DNA from: Vibrio variabilis
GTDB taxonomy: Bacteria; Pseudomonadota; Gammaproteobacteria; Enterobacterales; Vibrionaceae
NCBI RefSeq assembly: GCF_003263785.1
Contig: NZ_JYJK01000044.1
Coordinates: 62,001-126,000 of the forward strand
DNA: 64,000 nt
Reading direction: 5' to 3'
Shown: one piece after another, positions 19,147 through 28,224 of the stretch
Position numbering within the stretch: the stretch's first letter is position 1
Layout: each line of letters begins with the position of its first letter
Program-made: the position numbers and the translations under genes
The notes under the pieces: generated by a model
The model's input: only the letters and a program-made list of their open reading frames with translations
Databases searched by the model: none
Told to the model about the DNA's origin: nothing

Positions 19147-19842
19147 ATGAGTACCACAACGGCGAAAAAGTCGAACCCCCTATTTGAAATCCTATTCAAC
19201 GTATTTATCCCCTCTTTCATTCTGATGAAGTTTAGTGGTGATGAACATCTAGGTACTGCGATGGCTCTGGTTGTCGCTCTGCTGTTTCCTGTGCTCTATG
19301 GCGGAATGGATCTGATCCGTAATAAGAAGTTTAACTTCATTGCCGCTCTGGGCTTTGTCAGCGTGCTTTTAACCGGTGGTATCGGTCTTTTGGAGCTAGA
19401 TACTCGCTGGCTAGCGCTAAAAGAAGCACTCATCCCAGGCTTGATTGGTCTAGCTGTGCTAGCTTCTACATTCACTCGCTATCCAATGATGCAGAAAGTA
19501 CTCCTCAACGATACTATTCTAAATCTCACATTAATTAATGAGCGCCTAGAGCAAAACGGTAAAACGCAGGCGTTTGAACGCTGCCTCATGTCATCGAACT
19601 ACCTGTTTGCCAGTACCTTTGCATTTTCATCGGCAATGAACTATTTCCTAGCAACCTGGATCGTCACCAGTCCAGCGGGCACGGCTGCGTTCAATGAAGA
19701 ATTAGGCAAGCTAACCTTATACAGCTACCCGGCTATCGCGATTCCAAGCATGCTAATGATGTTGGGTATTTTCTACTATGTGTGGCGCCAAATCCGTGCC
19801 TTCACATCATTGGAAACTGAGCAGATTTTCCACACCAAATAA
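19147..19842 (+). CDS. Conserved inner-membrane protein of unknown function
   Basis: A 231-residue protein with about six hydrophobic segments (roughly 10-30, 36-55, 62-82, 92-110, 148-168 and 195-218), short polar termini and no signal peptide. The overall pattern resembles the small VC3-like/IspZ-like membrane proteins kept next to rpoD-tRNA in Vibrio, but I cannot name a function. It has an internal charged stretch (NLTLINERLEQNGKTQAFERC) between helices 4 and 5, probably cytoplasmic. It is monocistronic: 200 bases without a gene precede it and a strong terminator follows. Intact, with codon use like its neighbours. Confidence 0.75.
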   Translation: MSTTTAKKSNPLFEILFNVFIPSFILMKFSGDEHLGTAMALVVALLFPVLYGGMDLIRNKKFNFIAALGFVSVLLTGGIGLLELDTRWLALKEALIPGLIGLAVLASTFTRYPMMQKVLLNDTILNLTLINERLEQNGKTQAFERCLMSSNYLFASTFAFSSAMNYFLATWIVTSPAGTAAFNEELGKLTLYSYPAIAIPSMLMMLGIFYYVWRQIRAFTSLETEQIFHTK

Positions 19843-19860
19843 TCGCTCTTCAAACGACTA

Positions 19861-19897
19861 AAAAGCCTGAGTACATTCAGTATCTCAGGCTTTTTTG
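19861..19897. terminator. Terminator after the 19147 membrane protein gene
   Basis: AAAAGCCTGA pairs with TCAGGCTTTT around a 14-base loop, with an A-run before and a T-run after; it could also stop leftward transcription. Confidence 0.88.
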
Positions 19898-20295
19898 TAC
19901 TCCCCGCACAACGCTATGCAAAATGCGTATGCTTTCTGATGTACTCATTTGCGTTCACGCTAGCGCTTGCTTCTTTCCGTGCATCTACTAGAGGAAACTG
20001 GCTCTCAAATTGATACTTAGTCATGAAATTTAGCGATGTAAAACAAGTAGCTAAATTTTCGATACAGACAGTAATAGCACCATGTATTTTTGGCAATTAC
20101 AGTCCTCAAGAGACGAGACTTCACCAGTTTGCGATAATCATCACAACAAATCGACCGCCCTAATTTCCTGAGTAAATTAACGAGTCAAATTCGCGAGTGA
20201 TCCCAATCAACATTTGCTAGCAATAGAAAATAGGCTATTAAAATAAAGCAACAAAAGGATAGCAAGCACTTACATACAAGCATACTTTCGACTTA
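19898..20295. other. Gene-poor stretch upstream of the chitin operon
   Basis: About 400 AT-rich bases without a convincing gene. On the minus strand a 60-codon frame (20096 to 19914, TTG start, or 36 codons from an internal ATG) ends just before the bidirectional terminator at 19861, but it has no clear ribosome site and no family I recognise. In V. cholerae the regulator gene chiS lies upstream of this operon; no trace of it is seen here. Confidence 0.5.
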
Positions 20296-20317
20296 ATGAG
20301 TGACACAGATCACCGTC
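20296..20317. promoter_or_regulatory. CRP-cAMP binding site upstream of the chitin operon
   Basis: The core GTGA-CACAGA-TCAC is a perfect GTGA-N6-TCAC within AATGAGTGACACAGATCACCGT, close to the CRP consensus. It lies about 245 bases before the cbp start. Carbon-catabolite control of chitin genes by CRP is known in Vibrio, so the site is credible. Confidence 0.75.
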
Positions 20318-20335
20318 CTATTTTGATTAAAAACC

Positions 20336-20398
20336 CGTCAAAACCTACCATTTTTAACGTTTTTGACAACGACGTCGGTTATTTTGACGTTTTTAACG
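20336..20398. promoter_or_regulatory. Repeated TTTTGACG / TTTTTAACG elements, probable operator region
   Basis: Within 63 bases there are CGTCAAAA (20336-20343, inverted), TTTTTAACG (20351-20359), TTTTTGAC (20360-20367), the palindrome CGACGTCG (20370-20377), TTTTGACG (20382-20389) and TTTTTAACG again (20390-20398). This dense symmetric set just downstream of the CRP site looks like a binding platform for a dedicated regulator. In V. cholerae ChiS binds the chb promoter directly, so ChiS is the leading candidate by inference only. Confidence 0.55.
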
Positions 20399-20451
20399 GA
20401 GAGCGTAATTGATAAATTGTGCTTTAAGGTGTTTTCTTAGTAACGCCTAAG

Positions 20452-20491
20452 GCCTACAGGCCACTCTTTGGGAATGATTAAAGAGGTAGGC
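20452..20491 (+). promoter_or_regulatory. Structured element in the cbp 5' leader
   Basis: GCCTAC (20452-20457) can pair with GTAGGC (20486-20491), and CTCTTT (20464-20469) with AAAGAG (20480-20485). This gives a 12-bp two-part helix with a 6-base bulge and a 10-base loop, about 70 bases before the cbp start. It may control translation or mRNA stability; no riboswitch class is recognised. Confidence 0.5.
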
Positions 20492-20560
20492 TTTAGCAAA
20501 CATGTGAGAGGGAAGCACTTGGTCTCTCTGTGAAACAAAAGCAAATAGTAAGGAATAGCT

Positions 20561-22242
20561 ATGCTTGCGCATATTAAAAAAACAGCACTAGCGACAGCAA
20601 TTATTGCAACCGCAGTTACAGGTTTTAGCTCTGTAGCAACAGCCGCAGAACGCAGCGAACTCACTATCCACCCGAAAGAGTTCAACACCTTTGTACGTAA
20701 CTTTAACCCATACTTGGGTGCAACCTACTTACATACAACAACCGACTTCCTATACGAGCCGCTTGTTGTCTTCAACGAAATGCACGGCAATGAGCCTGTA
20801 TTCCGTTTGGCAGAAAACTTCACAATCGCTGATGACCTAATGTCAGTAACCTTTGATATTCGTAAAGGCGTGAAGTGGTCTGATGGCGAAACGTTTGACG
20901 CAGACGATGTAATGTTCTCGTTCAACCTTGTTCAAAACAACTCTGCGCTAGACCAAAGTGGTATCAACTCTTGGGTATCTAAAGTTGAGAAAATCAACGA
21001 CTACCAGGTGAAGTTCTACGCAACAGAAGCAAACTCAAACGTTCCATACGAAATCGTGAAGGTGCCAATCGTACCTGAGCACGTATGGAAAGACGTTAAA
21101 GAACCAACCACTTTCATGAACGAAAACCCGGTTGCTCTGGCCCATTCACAGAAATTGATACTTTCACTCCTCAACTGTACGTCCAGTGTCGTAACCCGAA
21201 CTACTGGGATGCCGATAACCTAGAAGTTGACTGTCTGCGCGTTCCACAAATCGCCAACAATGACCAGTTCCTTGGTAAAGTGGTTAACTCTGAAATGGAC
21301 TGGACGTCTTCATTCATTCCGGACATCGACCGCACTTACGCTGCTGCGTCGCCAAACCACCAGTACTGGTACCCGCCATCAGGCACACAAGCGTTCCTAG
21401 TGAACTTTAAACACAAAGATCCAGTGAAAGCAGAAGCGCTAACTAACGTTGACTTCCGCCGCGCATTCTCTATGGCTCTTGATCGTCAAACTATCATCGA
21501 CATCGCATTCTACGGCGGCGGTACAGTCAATGACTTCGCTTCAGGTCTAGGTTATGCATTCGCAACTTGGTCTGACGAAGCGACGCACAACAAGTACAAA
21601 GGCTTTAACACGTACGACGTTGAAGGCGCTAAGAAACTGCTTGCTAAAGCGGGCTTTAAAGACGTAAACGGCGACGGTTTTGTTGACACGCCATCAGGTA
21701 AGTCTTTTGAACTATTGATTCAATCGCCAAACGGCTGGACGGATTTTAACAACACAGTTCAACTAGCGGTAGAGCAACTGGCTGAGGCTGGCATCAAGGC
21801 GAAAGCACGTACACCAGACTTCTCTGTGTACAACCAAGCAATGCTAGAAGCGGACTACGACGTAGCGTACACCAACTACTTCCACGGTTCAGATCCACAC
21901 AAATACTGGAACACAGGTTATAACTCTGCGCTTCAGTCAGGTGATGGTATGCCACGTTTCGCGATGCACTTCTATCAAAATGCAGAGCTAGACAAGCTTC
22001 TAAACAGCTTCTACAAAACGGCGGATAAATCTGAGCAGCTAGAAATCGCTCACGGCATCCAGAAGATCATCGCTCAAGATCAGGTAACCATCCCTGTCAT
22101 GTCTGGTGCTTACATGTACCAATACAACACCACTCGCTTTGCAGGCTGGTGGAACGAGCAAAATCCTAAGGGTCGTCCAAACATCTGGGCTGGTATCCCA
22201 GAGCGTCTACTTCACGTACTGGACCTAAAACCAGTTAAGTAA
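20561..22242 (+). CDS. cbp: Periplasmic chitin-oligosaccharide binding protein (frame broken by a 1-base loss)
   Basis: The solute-binding component of the (GlcNAc)n ABC importer; in V. cholerae the homologue also holds the sensor ChiS inactive until ligand binds. A signal peptide (MLAHIKKTALATAIIATAVT, cleavage likely after ATA-A near residue 29) precedes an SBP_bac_5 (oligopeptide/cellobiose type) domain. The frame breaks near 21134: NENPVALAHSQ should read NENPVGSGPFTEIDTFTPQL, restored by one G. The corrected protein has 560 residues, as expected. The start follows AAGGAA. It is first in the operon and is separated from the permease genes by a stable hairpin. Confidence 0.93.
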
Positions 22243-22256
22243 GTAAACACAAACTA

Positions 22257-22280
22257 AAAGCGGTACGTCCGTACCGCTTT
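22257..22280 (+). other. Intercistronic hairpin after cbp (no U-tract)
   Basis: AAAGCGGTAC pairs perfectly with GTACCGCTTT around GTCC and is followed by CCTCCCCC, not by T residues. That favours mRNA 3'-end protection or partial attenuation, keeping binding-protein mRNA more abundant than permease mRNA. Confidence 0.7.
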
Positions 22281-22397
22281 CCTCCCCCAAACGTGATTTG
22301 TCGATACGTGGCGCTCGTCGTCAGGGGTTACTCGTTTCAAATTTTGAGATGAGGCTACCAGCAACAAGGAAAAAGCTGGGTAATTAAGGTGTGAGTT

Positions 22398-23384
22398 ATG
22401 GGTTATTTTTTAAGACGTTTGTCCTTTTATTTGGTGGCACTTCTGGTTGCAGCCACCATCAACTTTATTATTCCTCGTGCAATGCCGGGCGATCCGGTCA
22501 CGATGATGTTCGCTAACGCGACAGTACAGGTTACCCCAGAGCGTATTGCAGCAATGAAAGAGCTGCTTGGCTTTGTCGATGGTAACTACTTCGTTCAGTA
22601 CCTTCACTACATGAAGAATATTCTGAGCTGGGAACTCGGTACTTCTATTAAGTACTTCCCGCTATCCGTCAACAGCCTGCTAGGCAGCGCATTTGGCTGG
22701 TCACTATTCTTGGCGGGTACCGCGGTTATTCTTTCTTTCTCGATCGGTTCAGTACTCGGTATCTTCGCCGCTTGGAAACGCGGTTCTAAGTTCGATACAT
22801 TCATCACTCCGGGCATGCTGATTATCCAAGCGCTACCACAAGTCGTTATCGCAATGATGGCCATGTTCATCTTCGCGATTGGCCTTAAGTGGTTCCCAAC
22901 AGGTTACGCCTATACAGCTGGCAAAATCCCTGACTGGACGAGCTGGGAGTTCATCAAAGACGTACTGTATCACGCAGTCCTGCCGCTTATCTGTGCAACG
23001 GTAATTCAAATCGGTGGCTTCTTGGTGAACATGCGTAACAACATGATTAACCTACTCAACGAAGACTACATCACCATGGCGAAAGGCAAAGGGCTGAGCG
23101 AGAACCGCGTGGTCTTTAACTACGCCGCTCGTAATGCACTACTGCCGAGTGTCACGGCGCTTTCTATGTCTCTTGGTGTGGCTATCGGTGGTCAGTTAAT
23201 TATCGAAATCATCTTTAACTACCCAGGCCTTGGTTCAGTACTACTCAATGCGATTCATGCACGTGACTACCAAGTACTTCAGGGGCAGCTACTTATTATG
23301 ACTCTGTTTATGCTCTTCTTTAACTTAGCAGCAGACATGCTTTATGTCGTGCTTGATCCTCGTCTACGTAAGGGAGGCAAATAA
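22398..23384 (+). CDS. Chitin-oligosaccharide ABC transporter permease 1 (OppB/DppB type)
   Basis: A 328-residue inner-membrane permease of the BPD_transp_1 family. The N-terminus FLRRLSFYLVALLVAATINF is the typical OppB first helix and is followed by PRAMPGDPV. Five more helices follow, and the EAA loop (DYITMAKGKGLSENRVVFNY, near residue 222) contacts the ATPases. It forms the channel with the product of the next gene, two bases downstream, and works with the two ATPases at 24415 and 25456. Specificity for chitobiose and (GlcNAc)n is inferred from the operon. Intact. Confidence 0.93.
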   Translation: MGYFLRRLSFYLVALLVAATINFIIPRAMPGDPVTMMFANATVQVTPERIAAMKELLGFVDGNYFVQYLHYMKNILSWELGTSIKYFPLSVNSLLGSAFGWSLFLAGTAVILSFSIGSVLGIFAAWKRGSKFDTFITPGMLIIQALPQVVIAMMAMFIFAIGLKWFPTGYAYTAGKIPDWTSWEFIKDVLYHAVLPLICATVIQIGGFLVNMRNNMINLLNEDYITMAKGKGLSENRVVFNYAARNALLPSVTALSMSLGVAIGGQLIIEIIFNYPGLGSVLLNAIHARDYQVLQGQLLIMTLFMLFFNLAADMLYVVLDPRLRKGGK

Positions 23385-23386
23385 CC

Positions 23387-24412
23387 ATGAAAGGTTTCTT
23401 ACAGCTTGTTTGGCGCAATGGAACAGCCAGACTTGGACTCTCAATCATTGGCTTGTTCGTCTTTGTGGCGATTGCAGCACCGCTACTTACCAAACATGCT
23501 CCAGATAAACGTACCGGTAACTCTCATGAGTACCCTGGTGCCATCGTAAAAATGGCTCAATCTAACCCAGACGGTTGGGTAGCCACTAACCTCGCAGATG
23601 ATCGCCGTACTTTGCTGATGTCTAAAAAAGCCGATCACACACTAGGTACAACCCGTATGGGTCGTGACGTTTGGTCACAGGTTGCTTACGGTGCACGTGT
23701 TTCACTCATGGTGGGCTTTGGCGCAGGCCTTACAGTGTGTTTTCTAGCAACGGTTATCGGCATCTCTGCTGGCTACTTTGGTGGCCGTGTGGATGAAGTG
23801 CTTACCGCAGCGATGAACATCATGCTGGTTATCCCACCCTTCCCTCTCATCTTCGTTGTGGCAGCCTTTATTGGTGAGGCTGGGCCACTGACCATCGCTC
23901 TGGTGATTGGCTGTATGTCATGGGCCTGGGGCGCGAGGGTTATCCGTGCACAAACCCTTTCACTACGTGAAAAAGAGTTTGTAAAAGCCGCTGAAGTACT
24001 GGGTGAGTCACGTCTTCGCATCATCTTTGTTGAGCTACTACCAAACCTTATTTCTATCGTTGGTGCGAGCTTCATCGGTTCGGTGATGTACGCCATCTTG
24101 ATGGAAGCGACCATCTCATTCCTAGGGATGGGCGATCCAAACACCATCAGTTGGGGCATCATGCTTTACAACGTGCAAACCTCATCAGCGATGCTCATTG
24201 GCGCTTGGTGGGAAGTTATCGCACCATGTTTAGCACTGACCTTCTTGGTAACGGGCCTTGCACTGCTTAACTTTGCAGTCGACGAAATCGCTAACCCTCA
24301 GCTTCGTTCACACAAAGGCATGAAGCGTTGGAAGAAAATCCAAGAACAAGACAAGAAAGAACGCGAGGTTGAAGTCGCGCCACAAAATGCACTATGGAGC
24401 GGAGACCGTTAA
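23387..24412 (+). CDS. Chitin-oligosaccharide ABC transporter permease 2 (OppC/DppC type)
   Basis: A 341-residue permease with an OppC-type layout: first helix near residues 15-33, a long periplasmic insertion (about 35-90, with HTLGTTRMGRDVWSQV at its end), then five helices. The EAA motif EKEFVKAAEVLGESRLRIIF is near residue 198. The C-terminus is a charged cytoplasmic extension (KGMKRWKKIQEQDKKERE). It follows permease 1 by two bases and ends two bases before the ATPase start, so the genes are tightly coupled. Intact. Confidence 0.93.
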   Translation: MKGFLQLVWRNGTARLGLSIIGLFVFVAIAAPLLTKHAPDKRTGNSHEYPGAIVKMAQSNPDGWVATNLADDRRTLLMSKKADHTLGTTRMGRDVWSQVAYGARVSLMVGFGAGLTVCFLATVIGISAGYFGGRVDEVLTAAMNIMLVIPPFPLIFVVAAFIGEAGPLTIALVIGCMSWAWGARVIRAQTLSLREKEFVKAAEVLGESRLRIIFVELLPNLISIVGASFIGSVMYAILMEATISFLGMGDPNTISWGIMLYNVQTSSAMLIGAWWEVIAPCLALTFLVTGLALLNFAVDEIANPQLRSHKGMKRWKKIQEQDKKEREVEVAPQNALWSGDR

Positions 24413-24414
24413 TC

Positions 24415-25404
24415 ATGTCAGACCCACTAATTTCAATCCGTAACCTTTGTGTTGACTACATTACTGATGCCGGCGATGTCCGCGCCTGTAACAACGTCAG
24501 CTTTGATATTGGCAAGGGCGAAGTCTTTGGCCTAGCTGGTGAGTCGGGCTGTGGCAAATCCACTGTTGCTTTCTCATTAATGCGCCTGCATAAGCCGCCT
24601 GCATACATCAGCGGTGGTCAGGTACTGTTTAACGGTGAAGACATTCTTCAATACAGTGATGAACGCATGCAAACGTTCCGTTGGAGTGAGATGTCGATGG
24701 TGTTCCAAAGTGCGATGAACGCATTAAACCCTGTACTCACCATGGAAGAGCAGTTCTGCGATGTGATTATGCGTCACACTAACTTAACTCGTCAGCAAGC
24801 GGTAAAACGCGCACAAGGTTTGTTAGAAATCGTCGATATTCACCCAAGTCGTTTGAACGACTACCCACACCAATTTTCCGGCGGTATGCGCCAAAGATTG
24901 GTTATCGCGATTGCATTGGCGCTGAATCCAAAAATGATCATCATGGATGAGCCAACTACGGCACTCGACGTAGTCGTACAGCGCGAGATCTTACAGAAGA
25001 TCTACGCACTAAAAGAAGAGTTTGGCTTCTCTATCTTGTTCATTACCCACGATATCTCTTTGATGGTCGAGTTCTCCGATCGCATCGGCATCATGTATTC
25101 CGGTGAGCTGATTGAAGTCGCACCGTCCAAGCAGATCCTAGAGTCGCCATACCACCCTTACACCAAAGGTCTGGGTAGCTCATTCCCACCACTGACGGGA
25201 CCAAAAACCAAGCTAACGGGTATTCCAGGTAACCCATTGAACCTTTTGGAAATACCACAAGGGTGCCGATTCCAAGCGCGCTGCGAACGTGTTCACGAAG
25301 CATGTACGCGAGTACCTACTAAGCTGCGTCAAATCGAGCACAACCGTTTTTCTAACTGTCACTTGTACGGTGAACCCATTGCCGTTGCGCAAGAGTTGTC
25401 ATAA
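24415..25404 (+). CDS. Chitin-oligosaccharide ABC transporter ATPase 1 (OppD/DppD type)
   Basis: A 329-residue ATP-binding subunit. Walker A GESGCGKSTVA is near residue 42, the signature FSGGMRQRLVIAIALALNPK near 156, Walker B MIIMDEPTTALDV near 177 and the switch His in FITHD near 211. A C-terminal oligo_HPY domain holds the four-cysteine pattern (C-RFQARC, HEAC, NC) that in related DppD proteins binds a 4Fe-4S cluster. The start at 24415 (MSDPLISIRNLCV) is preferred over 24394, which overlaps the permease end. Intact. Confidence 0.93.
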   Translation: MSDPLISIRNLCVDYITDAGDVRACNNVSFDIGKGEVFGLAGESGCGKSTVAFSLMRLHKPPAYISGGQVLFNGEDILQYSDERMQTFRWSEMSMVFQSAMNALNPVLTMEEQFCDVIMRHTNLTRQQAVKRAQGLLEIVDIHPSRLNDYPHQFSGGMRQRLVIAIALALNPKMIIMDEPTTALDVVVQREILQKIYALKEEFGFSILFITHDISLMVEFSDRIGIMYSGELIEVAPSKQILESPYHPYTKGLGSSFPPLTGPKTKLTGIPGNPLNLLEIPQGCRFQARCERVHEACTRVPTKLRQIEHNRFSNCHLYGEPIAVAQELS

Positions 25405-25455
25405 CGACCACCAGCGAAATAAGTAAGTACTAACAAGGATTTCTGGAGAACCATT

Positions 25456-26448
25456 ATGAGCAACTTTGGTGAACTACTGATAGAAGGCAACAATGTTGTT
25501 AAGGACTTCCCTATCAACAGTAATGCCCTATCTCAACCTATGATGCGAGCCATTAACGATGTCTCGTTCAAAATGTACAAGAGCCGTGGCCTTGCCGTGG
25601 TTGGCGAGTCGGGCTCGGGTAAATCAACCACCGCTAAGATGATCGCTAAGATGTATGCCCCGAGCGGCGGCGAAATCAAATATCGCGGCCGTGACATTCA
25701 AGAGATCAAGTCAAACCGCGACCTGATGCAATACCGCGAAGGCGTGCAAATGGTATGGCAAGACCCGTTTGGCTCGCTAAACCCAACCCATACTATTTTC
25801 CACCACATCGCGCGTCCGCTGCTGATCCACAACAAAGTCAGCAAGGGCAACAAAAAAGAGCTCGAAGAGCGCGTTTATGATCTGCTCGAACAAGTGGGCT
25901 TGATCCCGCCAAAAGAGACCGCAGCGAAATACCCACACCAGCTATCTGGCGGTCAGAGACAGCGCGTTAACCTAGCCCGAAACATTGCGGTAGGTGCTGA
26001 GGTCGTGCTAGCGGATGAGCCAACATCGATGCTTGATGTATCGATTCGTGCTGGCGTTCTCAACCTGATGGAAGAGATGAAGTTTGAGAAACAAATGTCG
26101 CTACTCTACATCACCCACGACATTGCAACAGCGCGCTACATTGCCGAAGACATCTCAGTAATGTACGTCGGCCACATGGTGGAATGGGGCGATACCGATG
26201 AGGTTATTGCTAACCCACAACACCCGTATACCCAGCTTTTGGTTTCAGCCGTGCCTGATCCAGCGAAGTCTATTCATACAAAACTGGCTGGCAACAAAGG
26301 GGAAATTCCGCTTTGGACACCAGAATCAGTCGGCTGCCCATTCGCAGGTCGCTGTGCACACGCCACCAGCAAATGTCGTGAAGCACTGCCTGGTGTCACT
26401 AAGCTGTCTGACAACCACTTTGTCCGTTGTTACTTATACGAAAACTAA
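25456..26448 (+). CDS. Chitin-oligosaccharide ABC transporter ATPase 2 (OppF/DppF type)
   Basis: A 330-residue ATPase partner. Walker A GESGSGKSTTAKM is near residue 51, the signature LSGGQRQRVNLARNIAVGAE near 163, Walker B VVLADEPTSMLDV near 184 and YITHDIATA near 217. The C-terminal region has cysteines in CPFAGRCAH and SKC, like its partner. A GGAGAA ribosome site precedes the ATG. The next gene starts after a hairpin at 26456. Intact. Confidence 0.93.
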   Translation: MSNFGELLIEGNNVVKDFPINSNALSQPMMRAINDVSFKMYKSRGLAVVGESGSGKSTTAKMIAKMYAPSGGEIKYRGRDIQEIKSNRDLMQYREGVQMVWQDPFGSLNPTHTIFHHIARPLLIHNKVSKGNKKELEERVYDLLEQVGLIPPKETAAKYPHQLSGGQRQRVNLARNIAVGAEVVLADEPTSMLDVSIRAGVLNLMEEMKFEKQMSLLYITHDIATARYIAEDISVMYVGHMVEWGDTDEVIANPQHPYTQLLVSAVPDPAKSIHTKLAGNKGEIPLWTPESVGCPFAGRCAHATSKCREALPGVTKLSDNHFVRCYLYEN

Positions 26449-26455
26449 ACTTTTT

Positions 26456-26474
26456 GGCTCCCGTTTTGGGAGCC
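26456..26474 (+). other. Intercistronic hairpin between transporter and enzyme genes (no U-tract)
   Basis: GGCTCCC pairs with GGGAGCC around GTTTT, immediately after the ATPase 2 stop. No T-run follows, so it is not a full terminator; it divides the transporter half from the enzyme half of the operon. Confidence 0.7.
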
Positions 26475-26496
26475 CATCCATACCGAGAGAGAAGTA

Positions 26497-28213
26497 ATGG
26501 AAGAAAACATGCAGTTGCTGACCAACCACATTGGCTACCACGCGAACAGCGAGAAACGTGCCATCTTGATGGCATCACTCGCTCAACATGAAGTTGCAAG
26601 CGCATTCTTAGTCGATGCGCAAAGTGACGAGATTGTGCTTGAGCTGAGCCCTATCGGTGGCTCCAAAGTGGATAATTGGCACATGGGTGTTTTCTTCACT
26701 ATCGACTTTAGTCAGTGGACAGAACAAGGCCGCTACTATCTACGTTACCAAAACATCAAATCACAAACGTTTGAAGTGGGCGGCACCTCGCTTCACAACC
26801 GCAGTTTCTCCGACATTATTCACTACTTCAAATCACAGCGCTGTGGCGGTGAATTTGATATCGCAGACAAGAACGCTCCGATTGTAGGGAGTTCACAACG
26901 CGTTGATGTGCACGGCGGCTGGTATGACGCTTCTGGTGATGTGAGCAAGTACTTAAGTCACCTGTCCTATGCCAACTACCTAAACCCCCAGCAAATTCCC
27001 ATGGTGGTTTGGAACATGCTCAAAGCCCACGACCTGGTAGGCAAAGAAGCAGAACCCAATTTTGTCACCTCACGACTGCTTGAAGAAGCGTTGCATGGCG
27101 CAGAGTTCCTTAAACGCATGCAGCACCCTAGTGGCTTTTTCTACATGACGGTATTTGATAAGTGGAGCAAAGATACCGAGCAGCGAGAAATCTGTGCCTA
27201 CGAAACTCAGCTTGGTCATAAGAAAAGTGACTTCGAAGCCGGGTTTCGCCAAGGTGGTGGCATGAGTATCGCGGCGCTTGCGAAAACCAGTCAGGTTGCG
27301 AGCCTGTCTCGCGAGCAATCTCAAGATACTTAGAAGCGGCGAAAAAGGCTACTGGCACCTCAAAGAGCACAACAGCCGTTATTTGAACGACCAAACAGCT
27401 AACATTATCGACGAATACTGCGCACTCATGGCCAGCATCGCCCTATTCCAAGCCAGCGGCGAGCAGCAATACTTGAGCGAGGTTCGCGACTGGGTAGAGG
27501 CACTCAGTCAACGCGCTCAAAGTGACCAGCAGCACAGCTTCTACTGGTCAGCGAACTCGGATGGCAGTCGTCCTTATTTCCACGCTGCAGAGGCGGGACT
27601 GCCAGTGATCGCACTGACCGAATATCTCGCCATCGAACCAGATCACCAGCGCGCATTGCAAGTTCAAGCACTGTTGACCCAAGCCTGTCAGTTTGAAGTG
27701 TCTATCACTGATCAGACCTACAACCCATTTGGTTATCCAAGACAATATGTAAAAGCGGTCGATGGCGAGAAACACAATGCGTTTTTCGTTCCCCACAACA
27801 ACGAATCGGGTTACTGGTGGCAAGGGGAAAATGCCCGCATCGCTTCTCTTGCCTCCATGGCGCTATTAGCTCAGCCACATCTTGTTAATGATGAACTTAA
27901 AGCCCAGCTCGAACACTATGCCAATGGCTGTATTAACTGGATCCTCGGCGCTAACCCATACGACATGTGCATGCTCGATGGGCATGGTCACAACAATCCA
28001 GACTACCTACCTGAAATTGGCTTTTTTAACGCCTTAGGCGGTGTGTGTAATGGCATCACATCTGGGTTTGAAGATGAATCCGATATCGCCTTCAAACCAG
28101 AAAAACACAAAGACGACATGCTACAGAACTGGCGCTGGGGAGAGCAATGGATCCCTCACGCAGGCTGGCTTCTGCTGGCTCTCGCGCTGTGGCAACAACA
28201 CTATAAAAAATAA
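26497..28213 (+). CDS. GH9 family exo-beta-glucosaminidase (two 1-base losses)
   Basis: A cytoplasmic glycoside hydrolase family 9 enzyme (no signal peptide). Homologues in chitin operons of Vibrio and Photobacterium act as exo-beta-D-glucosaminidases on deacetylated chitooligosaccharides. The N-terminal immunoglobulin-like domain spans about residues 1-90. The catalytic-base region VHGGWYDASGDVSKYL is near 139, and the C-terminal helix bundle contains WILGANPYDMCMLDGHGHN. Two breaks occur: near 27323 (QDT stop; restored as QRYLEAAKK by one A) and at the A-run 27342-27346 (one A). The corrected protein has 572 residues. Start 26497 or the Met at 26509 are both possible. Confidence 0.88.
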
Positions 28214-28224
28214 AGGGAATCATC

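Noticed and set aside
19914-20096. Small protein gene on the minus strand
   Set aside because: Only a TTG start, no ribosome site and no known family; kept as a possible remnant only.
22257-22280. Full transcription terminator after cbp
   Set aside because: No T-run follows and the permease genes have no clear promoter of their own, so a full stop is unlikely.
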